A program made the translations under genes and the position numbers. From Pseudobdellovibrionaceae bacterium (GTDB lineage: Bacteria > Bdellovibrionota > Bdellovibrionia > Bdellovibrionales > Bdellovibrionaceae), in NCBI GenBank assembly GCA_019637915.1, contig JAHBUV010000001.1:2636565-2700564 (forward strand): DNA of 64,000 nt. Direction: 5' to 3'. The notes beneath the pieces were generated by a model. It was not told where the DNA came from and did no database searches. It worked only from the letters and a program-made list of their open reading frames with translations. Positions 9,098-18,311 of the stretch are shown here, one piece after another. Position 1 is the first letter of the stretch. Every line of letters starts with the position of its first letter.

Positions 9098-9505
9098 TTA
9101 AGTACATTTGCCGTCGAAGCAATCAATAATCCGGCAGCAAGCAACCGCGCTGCGACTTTCGGAACAGGCTTTTTCAAGTTGTCGGACTGACGATTTCATT
9201 CGATTCAAGTCTCTTATTTTTTGATCTATCTCACTGATTTTTTCTTCCGCGAGAACGCGAACGTCCTCACAGGTTGCTTTGGGATCGGAGTTCAGATCGA
9301 GAAGGTCTTTGACCTCTTTCAATGTGAAGCCGAGCTCCTGCGCTCGTTTGATGAAGCGAATTTTGCGAGCTTCATCTTCCGAGTAAGTACGAAACCCATC
9401 TGAGGCTTTTTTCTTTGGTTGTTTGATGAGTCCTTTTCGCTCGTAGAAGCGAACAGTCTCAACGCCAACTCCTGCTTGTTTTGCAATCTTCCCAATAGTC
9501 ATCAT
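9098..9505 (-). CDS. merR: MerR-type metalloregulator of the arsenic operon
   Basis: A 135-aa dimeric DNA-twisting activator. The N-terminus is a MerR winged helix (TVRFYERKGLI), followed by a long dimer helix and a Cys-rich end. Cys79, Cys114 and Cys123 have spacings of 35 and 9, identical to the mercury-binding Cys82, Cys117 and Cys126 of Hg(II) MerR; Cys124, 129 and 134 are extra. It is first in its own operon, 13 bases ahead of arsI. No ribosome site precedes either ATG (9505 or 9502), and the predicted transcription start nearly coincides with it, so the message may be leaderless. Whether it senses Hg(II), As(III) or both is not visible. Confidence 0.88.
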   Translation of the reverse strand: MMTIGKIAKQAGVGVETVRFYERKGLIKQPKKKASDGFRTYSEDEARKIRFIKRAQELGFTLKEVKDLLDLNSDPKATCEDVRVLAEEKISEIDQKIRDLNRMKSSVRQLEKACSESRSAVACCRIIDCFDGKCT

Positions 9506-9511
9506 GGGATC

Positions 9512-9543
9512 ATCTTAAACTCCGTACCTTAGTACGGAGTCAA
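9512..9543 (-). promoter_or_regulatory. MerR operator in a long-spacer promoter
   Basis: On the minus strand TTGACT (9538-9543) and TAAGAT (9512-9517) are separated by 20 bp, longer than the normal 17, the signature of MerR-activated promoters. The spacer holds a perfect dyad, ACTCCGTAC (9519-9527) and GTACGGAGT (9532-9540) around four bases. As far as I recall, this is the dyad of mer operators in Tn501/Tn21-type elements. It directs merR-arsI-acr3-arsC. Confidence 0.9.
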
Positions 9544-9603
9544 TAGGTTGAACAAATAACTGAGAACATTAGGTTTTTTACGCATTTAGCCAAAGGAGGT
9601 TAA

Positions 9604-10305
9604 GTGAAAACCCTTATTTTACTGCTTCTGCTCCAGCCTCTCAGCACTTGGGCCAGAGTGCGAACGGTCGAAGTTAAGAAAGATCAGATCGTCACGGTCA
9701 GGACGGCACTTGGAGTCGCAACGATTATTCAAGTGCCGGATCGACCGAACAGCCTCGTGGTTGGCGATCAATCTGCGTTTAAAGTTGAGTATCTGGATCA
9801 GGCCATCACGATTAAACCCCTTCACGGAAGTGCGAGAAGCAATCTGTATATCTACACCGATTATGGACGCTTTAACGTGCAACTCGTGAGCGGGCCGGAG
9901 ATTTCTGCAGATTACGTCATCTATCTTGAAAGCCCACAAGAGAAAGTGAAGAGTTCCGCGATTGGGTGGCGTAACTACCGCAACCACCTCAAAAACGAGG
10001 TATTAGTTTTTGAAACCAAGCGGCTCGCGAATACGGTTGACGGCGTTCTCTTGATCGAGTTTGAGGTCAGGTCAGAAGTGAGAGAGAAGTTTCGGCCTGA
10101 TTGGTTGTGGCTTACTCAAAGCGGAATCACAAGACCCATTCACAGTCTTGCGCTTTCAGGGCAAGACTTGGGCGGTGGCCGATCCATCAAGGGCGTGATG
10201 CAAGTTCTAAAGAGCGACGCATCCACAGCGGAACCTCTGCGGATTGAGTTGAGGCGAAAGAAAACCTCGTATCTCACGATCCCCAAGGGGGCCGCATGGA
10301 AGTAG
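9604..10305 (+). CDS. virB9: VirB9/TrbG-like outer membrane complex protein
   Basis: A 233-aa periplasmic protein with a signal peptide (cleavage near WA, residue 17) and beta-rich N- and C-terminal domains, including YIYTDYGRFNV-type strands. VirB9/TrbG proteins join VirB10 and VirB7 in the outer membrane core complex. The GTG start is set by AAAGGAGG at 9592-9599. The 3' end overlaps virB10 by 10 bases. It lies just behind the arsenic operon promoter region, facing away from it. Confidence 0.82.
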   Translation: MKTLILLLLLQPLSTWARVRTVEVKKDQIVTVRTALGVATIIQVPDRPNSLVVGDQSAFKVEYLDQAITIKPLHGSARSNLYIYTDYGRFNVQLVSGPEISADYVIYLESPQEKVKSSAIGWRNYRNHLKNEVLVFETKRLANTVDGVLLIEFEVRSEVREKFRPDWLWLTQSGITRPIHSLALSGQDLGGGRSIKGVMQVLKSDASTAEPLRIELRRKKTSYLTIPKGAAWK

Positions 10306-11279
10306 CCGCGAAAACGTCTTTCATGGATCGAGTTAAAAACTTTGCCTTCAAAGAAAAGGTCTATTTCCTGAAAAGACGAGAAATCAACTGGGCTTCACTG
10401 GCGAAGTGCGGAGCGGTTGCGCTTTTGATCGGCGTTGTGGGGATTTTACTCATTCCTGCGCCCAAGGAAACTGTTGGTGATTTTCACGAACAGGCCCCAT
10501 TGGGAGAGCGCCCATCGGTCGCAGCAAGTAGTGATCCTACGGGAGAAGTCGCAAGTCAGATTGGAATGGGTCATGGCTATGCGAGATCAACCCCGTCCAA
10601 TTTGAGCCACCTTTATGCGCCAACCTACGGTAGCGGCGGCGGTACCCAATCTTCGGGAGATGAACGCAATAGCTCGATGATTATTGCTCGTGGCGGCCTG
10701 GACAGCAAAACCCAACTTCCTCCTGGAAGTCGGATTGCCGTCAGGCTCTACGAGAGAGCTATCGTTGCTAACCAAGGGATGCCTGTGATCGGCGTCGTCA
10801 CTCGTGACTACATTCACGAAGATGCGCTGGCGATCCCCCAAGGATCAAAGCTCTTTGGGGATGTGACCTTTGACGACGGCAGCGACCGCGCCAACGTGAG
10901 CTGGAAGTATGTTCAATTCCCTGACGGAAGAGAGCGGGAATTTTCGGCGATTGGAGTTGGTTCTGATGGACAGGTCGGAGTATCAGGCCGTGTTCACTCT
11001 GAAGCCTTAAAGAACACTGTGGGGCAAACTCTTACGCGCTTTATCGGGGCCTATGCGGAAGGCTCCATGCAGCGCGGAGTATTGGGTGGAAACCCTGGCG
11101 GCGACGACAACGGCTGGAAGAATGCCATTGCCGAAACCGCGAAGGATCGTGCCGAGAGTTGGGCTAACGACCTCAAGAAAGAAAAACGATGGATTGAGAT
11201 TTCAAATCAGACGGAATTTTATGCCGTTCTTACGGCGAGTTTCGCTTTCCGCGACCCTGGAACTACTTATGGCAGATAA
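10296..11279 (+). CDS. virB10: VirB10/TrbI-like channel protein
   Basis: A 327-aa protein linking the two membranes. It has a cytoplasmic N-terminus, one membrane segment (about residues 36-54), a Pro/Ser/Gly-rich linker and a C-terminal domain with the family's LPPGSRIAVRLYERAI-like region and a Gly-rich end. The length is a little short for the family because the linker is short. It overlaps both virB9 and virD4. Confidence 0.88.
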   Translation: MEVAAKTSFMDRVKNFAFKEKVYFLKRREINWASLAKCGAVALLIGVVGILLIPAPKETVGDFHEQAPLGERPSVAASSDPTGEVASQIGMGHGYARSTPSNLSHLYAPTYGSGGGTQSSGDERNSSMIIARGGLDSKTQLPPGSRIAVRLYERAIVANQGMPVIGVVTRDYIHEDALAIPQGSKLFGDVTFDDGSDRANVSWKYVQFPDGREREFSAIGVGSDGQVGVSGRVHSEALKNTVGQTLTRFIGAYAEGSMQRGVLGGNPGGDDNGWKNAIAETAKDRAESWANDLKKEKRWIEISNQTEFYAVLTASFAFRDPGTTYGR

Positions 11280-12882
11280 GAAGAAAGAAACCTCCCAAGT
11301 CAGCGATCAAACGCTGCTTTGGGGGGTCGGAATTGTTTTTGGCCTAATGGCCTTGAACAAAGCCATCAACTTTTTGAACGTCTGGATCAGAGAGCCGCAG
11401 AACCAAATGATTCTCCTTGGTCTTTGCGTGTTGCTCTTAACCCCGCTTTTTTACTGGATGGTCAGAATGCGCGAAGCCAATTTGAAGAAACAAAACCAAG
11501 AAAAGGCAGTCATCGGAAAGTCCGAAGACTCCGTTTTCTGTGGACTCACCGATAAGAAAGAGGAAGTTCATATCAAAACTCGTCAAAGGGCGATGCACAC
11601 TCAAGTCATCGGCACGACCAACGCCGGAAAAACTGAGAGCGTGATTTTGCCGTGGGCGATTCAGGATATTGAGCAAGGGCGTGGTCTGATTCTCATAGAT
11701 GGAAAATCAGATCGAAGCCTTCTGGATAAACTCTGGGCGTATGCGGTGAAAAACAAGCGGCAAAAGGATTTCCGCTTGTTTTCGCTGAGCAGCCCCGACG
11801 AGTCGCACCAGTTCAACCCTCTTCTTGGCGGCAGCCCCGAAGAGGTGGCCGAGCGCGTGTTCAATTCGTTCGAGTTTGAAAATGAGTATTACCGAAGTGT
11901 GCAGTTTGAAATCTTCGCGCAAGTGATGAGGATTTTTTCGGAGAGTCATGAGCTTCCGACCTTCTTAAAGGTCTTTGAAGCCATCTCGACACCGAACAAA
12001 TTAAAGGCTCTGGCTGAGAAAACCGGAAATCAAGGTTTGAAGAATTGGGCGAAGCACTACGCAAGCCTTCCACCAACGGAAACCGCGCAAAGGACAAGTG
12101 GCCTTACGGCAGCTCTTAGTCACTTTGCGTTCGGGAAAACCTCGGCCTTGTTCAATACGGATAAGCCGAGTATCGACTTGGATCGTGCATTGAGGGAAAA
12201 TCAGATCGTGTATTTCCAGCTTCCCGTGATGCTTTCGCCGTTCTTGGGAAAAGCCTCTGGGAAGATGATTCTGCAATGCCTTCAAAGTGCAGTTGCCAAC
12301 CGTCACCGTGGAGAAAATCGGAATCACAACTTCTACTCGGTCTTTCTCGATGACTTTTCTGAGTATCTTTACCCAGGTTTTGTCACGATCTTAAATAAAT
12401 CAAGAAGTGCCAATGTCGGGATCGTGTTCGCGCATCAGGCTTTGGGCGACATTAAGACAATGGGTGACGCCATTGCCAATTCGATCCTGACGAACGCGAA
12501 CCTTAAAGTGTTCATGCGTGGCAATGATCCTGAGTCGGCTGAATACTTCTCTAAGGTGATCGGAACCGTCAAGAGCATGAAATACACCTCGCGCACGAAG
12601 CGCGGCGTGTTTGCTCAGGAGGACACAGGCGATGCTTCGGCTCGTGAGGTAGATGAATTTATCATCCATCCCAACCGATTCAAAAATGAACTTGGTGTGG
12701 GCCAAGCCGTGATGGTTATTCCGCATGAGGCCGGAAGTAGAACCATCAACATCAAGTTCCAGAAATTTGACGATCTAGCTCCTCCATCTTTCCCGAAGGT
12801 TGAAAAGACAGTTGCGGAAGGACTTGTGGATCTACCTGAGACTGAAAAGCCCCAAATTCTTGGAGGTATAAATGCAGCGTAG
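11269..12882 (+). CDS. virD4: VirD4/TraG-like coupling ATPase
   Basis: A 537-aa coupling protein that would deliver the DNA-protein substrate to the channel. Two N-terminal membrane segments (about 17-35 and 46-62) precede the ATPase domain with Walker A (GTTNAGKTES, about residue 115) and the ILIDGKSD strand about 30 residues later. ATG 11269 overlaps the end of virB10 by 11 bases. The presence of this protein supports DNA transfer as the function of the system and argues against a pure effector secretion role. Confidence 0.92.
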   Translation: MADKKKETSQVSDQTLLWGVGIVFGLMALNKAINFLNVWIREPQNQMILLGLCVLLLTPLFYWMVRMREANLKKQNQEKAVIGKSEDSVFCGLTDKKEEVHIKTRQRAMHTQVIGTTNAGKTESVILPWAIQDIEQGRGLILIDGKSDRSLLDKLWAYAVKNKRQKDFRLFSLSSPDESHQFNPLLGGSPEEVAERVFNSFEFENEYYRSVQFEIFAQVMRIFSESHELPTFLKVFEAISTPNKLKALAEKTGNQGLKNWAKHYASLPPTETAQRTSGLTAALSHFAFGKTSALFNTDKPSIDLDRALRENQIVYFQLPVMLSPFLGKASGKMILQCLQSAVANRHRGENRNHNFYSVFLDDFSEYLYPGFVTILNKSRSANVGIVFAHQALGDIKTMGDAIANSILTNANLKVFMRGNDPESAEYFSKVIGTVKSMKYTSRTKRGVFAQEDTGDASAREVDEFIIHPNRFKNELGVGQAVMVIPHEAGSRTINIKFQKFDDLAPPSFPKVEKTVAEGLVDLPETEKPQILGGINAA

Positions 12883-13321
12883 AGAAAAAATGAATTTGCT
12901 ATACATGGCCACGATCTATCTTGTGACCTTTCTGCTTGCGACGGGATGTGCGACTCAGAACAAGAGTGCTGGACTGGGTGGACTCATTGGAGCCACCGGC
13001 GGAGCCGCAATCGGTGGGATAGTCGATCCCGGCAAAAATGGAGAATATCGAACTCGTAACGTGGTCGTGGGTGCTACGATTGGTGGAATGGCGGGCCTCA
13101 TCGCAGGCTCCTCGCTTCATGATGAAATCAAGGCCCGAGAGGCTAAAGCCTATGCAAGTGGACGAGCCTCGGCTCCACGTCAAGCAACGGGAGCCATGCC
13201 GTCCCTTCGAGAAGCAAAGGTCGAATCCCGGTGGATCGAGGGGCGCGTTGTCGGCAATCGCTATATCGAGGGCCATTTCGAGTACATCATTATCGAGCCA
13301 ACCAGATGGGACGCACAGTGA
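12872..13321 (+). CDS. Glycine-zipper lipoprotein
   Basis: A 149-aa predicted lipoprotein: signal peptide with lipobox LATGC (Cys near residue 27), then a glycine-zipper region (GGLIGATGGAAIGGIV and GATIGGMAGLIAGS) like that of outer membrane lipoproteins such as SlyB. A GGAGG site lies 5 bases before the ATG. It overlaps virD4 by 11 bases and the next gene by 4. It might fill the role of VirB7 or protect the envelope in conjugation, but it is much longer than VirB7; this is inference. Confidence 0.75.
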   Translation: MQRREKMNLLYMATIYLVTFLLATGCATQNKSAGLGGLIGATGGAAIGGIVDPGKNGEYRTRNVVVGATIGGMAGLIAGSSLHDEIKAREAKAYASGRASAPRQATGAMPSLREAKVESRWIEGRVVGNRYIEGHFEYIIIEPTRWDAQ

Positions 13322-14058
13322 GGCCACGCACTGTTCCCATGCGCGAAATTCTATTTGCGGCAAAGACAGGATTCTTGAGCAAACCACTCTGGCATGAGTT
13401 TTTTGCTCAACGCTCGCGGGCGCAGAACGCCAGAATCTGGAAGGATATGGTGGGGCAAGGATACTTTCGCCTTCATCCCTCCGAGATGCTTCGCAATGTC
13501 TTAGTTCTTACGCCTAGGTCGTTAGAGGTCCTTCAGAAGCAAGGTCTTGTGGCGGTCACGCACCCGCATATAAGTGTCTTTGACCACGATGAGAAGGTTT
13601 CAAAAATTGCCCTTGGTCTTGAAAGAGCCCGAGTGCTGGAACAGTTCACAACGGAATCGGAACTCAAGAAAAGATTCTTCGTGTGGATGAAAACTACCGC
13701 CGAAGGGAAGGCCACTAAGTTTCCTGATCTGATTTTGGATCTAGGTGGGACTGGGCAATTCAATAGAATTGCCATCGAGGTCGAGCAATCGCTTAAAAGC
13801 TTTGAGCGTTACAAGTCTATGATGAACAGCTATGCAAACGCCAAAAAGATTCAGGCCGTAATTTTCATTTCCGACCAACAGACCATCTTTAACCGGATTG
13901 GTCGCGCGATGACGACCGTGAACTTTCCATCGTGGGAGCGGCCCGTGGGATTTGGCCTTATGAATGAGTGGCTGAAATCTCCCGACACAGCGGACATCCA
14001 TCTCAGTCGAGGAGTCTCTTCAATTCGGAAGTGGACGAATCTTCACGGGGGAAGCTGA
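13318..14058 (+). CDS. Replication-relaxation-like protein, possible DNA-processing factor
   Basis: A 246-aa protein resembling the replication-relaxation (Replic_Relax) family of mobile elements. The N-terminal half looks like winged-helix DNA binding (PLWHEFFAQRSRAQNARIW, then LTPRSLEVLQKQGL). The C-terminal half has PDLILDL followed by IAIEVEQSLKSFERY, which resembles the core of a PD-(D/E)XK nuclease fold as in that family. GTG 13318 is chosen because it overlaps the preceding stop as GTGA; ATG 13339 is possible. Its place behind virD4 and next to a long palindrome suggests a job in nicking or replication, but no relaxase motif is present. Confidence 0.6.
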   Translation: MRPRTVPMREILFAAKTGFLSKPLWHEFFAQRSRAQNARIWKDMVGQGYFRLHPSEMLRNVLVLTPRSLEVLQKQGLVAVTHPHISVFDHDEKVSKIALGLERARVLEQFTTESELKKRFFVWMKTTAEGKATKFPDLILDLGGTGQFNRIAIEVEQSLKSFERYKSMMNSYANAKKIQAVIFISDQQTIFNRIGRAMTTVNFPSWERPVGFGLMNEWLKSPDTADIHLSRGVSSIRKWTNLHGGS

Positions 14059-14152
14059 GTCTGAGTAAGCGAGATAGCTACTGAGAAGTCGATCTCATTT
14101 TGAGGAGAACAGACTGAAATTAAAATTCCGAGAAATCCATTTTACAAACAAC

Positions 14153-14275
14153 GACTTACCCGCCGCCGAAACCTATTCGGTCTGCCCCTGATCGACCCAA
14201 GACCCCTCCCACCCAACGAGTTGGTTGAAAGGGGTCTTGGCTCTGGGGCAGATAAATTTCGGCGGCGGGTAAGTC
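14153..14275. repeat. Nested three-part palindrome, candidate oriT or cruciform
   Basis: Perfect 19-bp arms at 14153-14171 and 14257-14275 enclose 8-bp arms (14181-14188 and 14245-14252), then 11-bp arms (14197-14207 and 14230-14240), then 5-bp arms at 14213-14217 and 14220-14224. The bulges are longer on the left side (9 and 8 bases) than on the right (4 and 4). No T-tract follows, so it is not an intrinsic terminator. It lies in a 231-bp gap between the replication-relaxation-like gene and a probable DNA-binding gene. The rest of the gap (14059-14152) shows nothing clear. Confidence 0.85.
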
Positions 14276-14289
14276 TGAAAGGATTGGTT

Positions 14290-14811
14290 ATGAAGAATTT
14301 AGATATTAGAGAGGGGGAAGAAATGCACACGGCCTTAGGTGTCTCAGAAGATCAGGAGTTAAAAGCCGATGTGTCGGTAAATGAAGAGGTTCCTGTTTCC
14401 AATCGTAGGGGCCGTAAGGGGCGCTCAGTCGCCGCGCGGCTTAGTGGTGAACCTTTTGGTTCACCAGAGATTCCTGCGGAATCTGGCGACACTCATCGCC
14501 TAACCATCAATGGGGTCGCTGAAATCGCACTGGGCCGCGCCGTGGATCGCGTCAACGACGGATTCCAAGGCGGCAAGATCAATCGCAATCAACTCGCTGT
14601 CTGGGCCATTCTCAAGTTTGCCGAAAATCTTGAAGAGCTAGAAATTAAAGACATCCGTGCAGAGCACTTGGATGAGTTTTCAGCGATTGACGCGGTTCTT
14701 CGCAGAGCGAAGGAAACGGGGCAGCTTCCTCCTGAATTAAGGGCGTTTATCCAAAAGCAGATGGGATTTGACGAAGCGCCCAAGCGAAAAAGCAAAAAAG
14801 AAGTTGCGTAG
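14290..14811 (+). CDS. Hypothetical accessory protein, possible DNA binder, 173 aa
   Basis: The N-terminal 60 residues are polar and include a basic patch (NRRGRKGRS). The core, starting at HRLTINGVAEIALGRAV and going on through a helical Asn/Gln-rich stretch, has the strand-then-two-helices look of ribbon-helix-helix proteins, and the tail is Lys-rich. I infer DNA binding, perhaps at the palindrome immediately upstream. ATG 14290 has an AAAGGA site at 14278-14283. An upstream in-frame ATG at 14221 would place the palindrome inside the gene and is less likely. Confidence 0.6.
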   Translation: MKNLDIREGEEMHTALGVSEDQELKADVSVNEEVPVSNRRGRKGRSVAARLSGEPFGSPEIPAESGDTHRLTINGVAEIALGRAVDRVNDGFQGGKINRNQLAVWAILKFAENLEELEIKDIRAEHLDEFSAIDAVLRRAKETGQLPPELRAFIQKQMGFDEAPKRKSKKEVA

Positions 14812-14834
14812 AAATAACATCAATGATGTTATTT
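14812..14834. promoter_or_regulatory. Perfect palindrome upstream of Xre gene
   Basis: AAATAACATC and GATGTTATTT form perfect 10-bp arms around AAT, placed between the preceding stop and the GTG of the Xre-like gene. It has the size and position of an autoregulatory operator. It could also act as a weak terminator for the upstream gene. Confidence 0.7.
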
Positions 14835-14838
14835 AAGG

Positions 14839-15063
14839 GTGAGCAAATTAGACGTTAGAGGCATTCGAGAAGACTTTGAAATGACGAGGGAGGAGTTCGC
14901 GGAACTCCTCTGCTTGTCCGGCTACAACGCTGTAATGAACATCGAGAACGGCTATCGCAATCCGAGCAAATTCACGATTCGGTTTCTGCGCTATTTAAGT
15001 TCGCTCCCGAAAAATCGGGCGATGGCCTTAATTGAGGAGCTAAAGAAACATGAGCCTAAATAA
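14839..15063 (+). CDS. Xre-type helix-turn-helix protein, 74 aa
   Basis: A small DNA-binding protein with a single Xre/Cro-like domain: IREDFEMTREEFAELLCLSGYN followed by the recognition helix and IENGYRNPS, the usual turn after the recognition helix. The GTG start follows ATTTAAGGGT. It overlaps the next small gene by 14 bases and probably represses itself or the recombinase through the palindrome directly upstream (inference). Confidence 0.8.
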   Translation: MSKLDVRGIREDFEMTREEFAELLCLSGYNAVMNIENGYRNPSKFTIRFLRYLSSLPKNRAMALIEELKKHEPK

Positions 15064-15281
15064 GCTCATTCTTGCATTAAGGGAATTTATGACCCGTAGG
15101 AAACCGAGAGGTAGCGGAACCGCTGCCATCGAGAATCTGCGCGTCCAGTTGATTCCAGTCCAAAAAGAGAAAGCCGATTTGGACTCTCACCGGAAAATGG
15201 TGGGCGAGCTAATTGGCATGATGGTCCTCAATCTTCGCAAGCGAGGACGCCCTAAAAAGACTGAAGAAGGAGGGGTGAGCT

Positions 15282-15292
<11 letters not shown>
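15050..15292 (+). CDS. Small basic protein upstream of recombinase, 80 aa
   Basis: Not recognised. It is Arg/Lys-rich, with a central heptad-like helix (IENLRVQLIPVQKEKADLD) and a basic end (KRGRPKKTEEG) that resembles an AT-hook core, GRP. It overlaps the Xre gene at its start and the recombinase at its end, so it may be a recombination directionality or accessory factor; that is inference from position only. Confidence 0.6.
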
Positions 15293-17171
<1,879 letters not shown>

Positions 17172-17203
17172 GGGAGTCTGAGCGATCCGGCTACACTGAG
17201 AGA

Positions 17204-17980
17204 ATGGATCTCGAGAAACAACTGCAGGAACTGCCGAAGCCGGTGCTGGCGGCACTGGTGATCGGCGTGACGATCTTCGTGCTCATGTTCGTGGTGCAGC
17301 CCCCGCACACGATCTGCGACGCCCAGGCCGAGAACATCCGCAAAAATCATGAAGGCATTTTGTTTCCGCGCAAGGGGGAAAAGAAACGGACCATGCCGGG
17401 ACGGATCCAGCAGGCGATGGAGAGCTGCCGTTTCGGCAACAGCTCGGGCGCTTGTTACGAGTACTTCGATATCCTGCGCCGGGCGGCGGTGGCGGTGAAG
17501 AATTCGCCGACGGAATGCACGAAGGTGCTGCTGAACGTGCCGATCGAGAAGTACGCGAAGACGGAAGAGCTGGTGGAAGTGCGCGACGGGAAAAAAACCC
17601 GCGATGAGCTGGCGGGTGTCGTTTATCAGCAAGTGACCCTGGAGCAGGTGTTCCTGGACGGAATGGAAACGATGGCGCGGAAGGCTTGGGGGGAGAGCCC
17701 GCCGGAGCCGGGCGCGCAGAAGTTCGGTTGGTTTCAGGAGAGCGAGCTGAACGCCTTTTGCCACGTCCGGGACGTGATCTTGCGGGCAAAAGGGCGCGAG
17801 GGGCTGATGGCGGAAGCGCGAAAGGTCTACCCGAAACTGCCCGGAGAAGCCCCGCCGCGGGATCCCGCGACGGGAGTGGGTTCAAAGACGTTCATTCCGA
17901 AAAGAGCGACTCAGGTTTACGCGGAGAAGCTGATCTTCGAACGCAGCCTGTTCTCGGCCCCTTGCGATTTTTTCCGGTGA
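17204..17980 (+). CDS. Hypothetical membrane-anchored protein, 258 aa
   Basis: First chromosomal protein gene to the right of the tRNA. One N-terminal membrane segment (about residues 12-32) is followed by a soluble domain with scattered cysteines (TICDAQ, ESCRFG, SGACYEYF, TECTKV, AFCHVRD, SAPCDFF), which would suit disulfide bonds in the periplasm. No known family is recognised. ATG 17204 is chosen because it begins just ahead of the membrane segment; a GAGAG site is close to it. Confidence 0.7.
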   Translation: MDLEKQLQELPKPVLAALVIGVTIFVLMFVVQPPHTICDAQAENIRKNHEGILFPRKGEKKRTMPGRIQQAMESCRFGNSSGACYEYFDILRRAAVAVKNSPTECTKVLLNVPIEKYAKTEELVEVRDGKKTRDELAGVVYQQVTLEQVFLDGMETMARKAWGESPPEPGAQKFGWFQESELNAFCHVRDVILRAKGREGLMAEARKVYPKLPGEAPPRDPATGVGSKTFIPKRATQVYAEKLIFERSLFSAPCDFFR

Positions 17981-17981
17981 G

Positions 17982-18182
17982 TCAGATGGAATTCAAGGCC
18001 AGGGAGGACCAGCTCTTCACCTGACGGCCCCGGGTGCGGCCGATGAAGGAGAAATCGCGGTCTTCGCGGTGAGTGATGAGATAGGTCTGGCGGCTGACGG
18101 CGCTCAGAACCCAATCCGTCGGGTTCAGGCCGAATTTTTTCAGATGGGACTGCAGCTGGTTTTGATGGATCCGTTGTTTCAT
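17982..18182 (-). CDS. Small hypothetical protein, 66 aa
   Basis: A basic peptide with no membrane segment, starting MKQRIHQNQLQSHLKKFG, that may fold as a small winged or helical domain; no family is recognised. Support comes from a good ribosome site (AAAGGGGG about 6 bases upstream on the minus strand) and its snug fit between neighbours. It converges with the preceding gene, leaving one base between the two stops. Confidence 0.55.
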   Translation of the reverse strand: MKQRIHQNQLQSHLKKFGLNPTDWVLSAVSRQTYLITHREDRDFSFIGRTRGRQVKSWSSLALNSI

Positions 18183-18311
18183 GGGAACCCCCTTTGACGT
18201 GTGTGCACGGGGGCCATTTCAAAGCGTGGACCAAAGATTCCGGGGCCCAGCGCGAACTCAGGGGAGGCCCGCGTCTTGCGGGGTCATCAAGGCTGGAATA
18301 CAGTCCGAGGA

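Noticed and set aside
7191-9505. The arsenic genes as a transposon
   Set aside because: No transposase, terminal inverted repeats or target duplication are visible at either edge.
14153-14275. Nested palindrome as an intrinsic terminator or integron attC site
   Set aside because: There is no T-tract after either arm, and the arm ends do not match the attC core motif; no integron integrase is present.
14221-14811. Start at ATG 14221 for the 173-aa gene
   Set aside because: This would make part of the palindrome coding, whereas ATG 14290 has a proper AAAGGA site and leaves the palindrome free.
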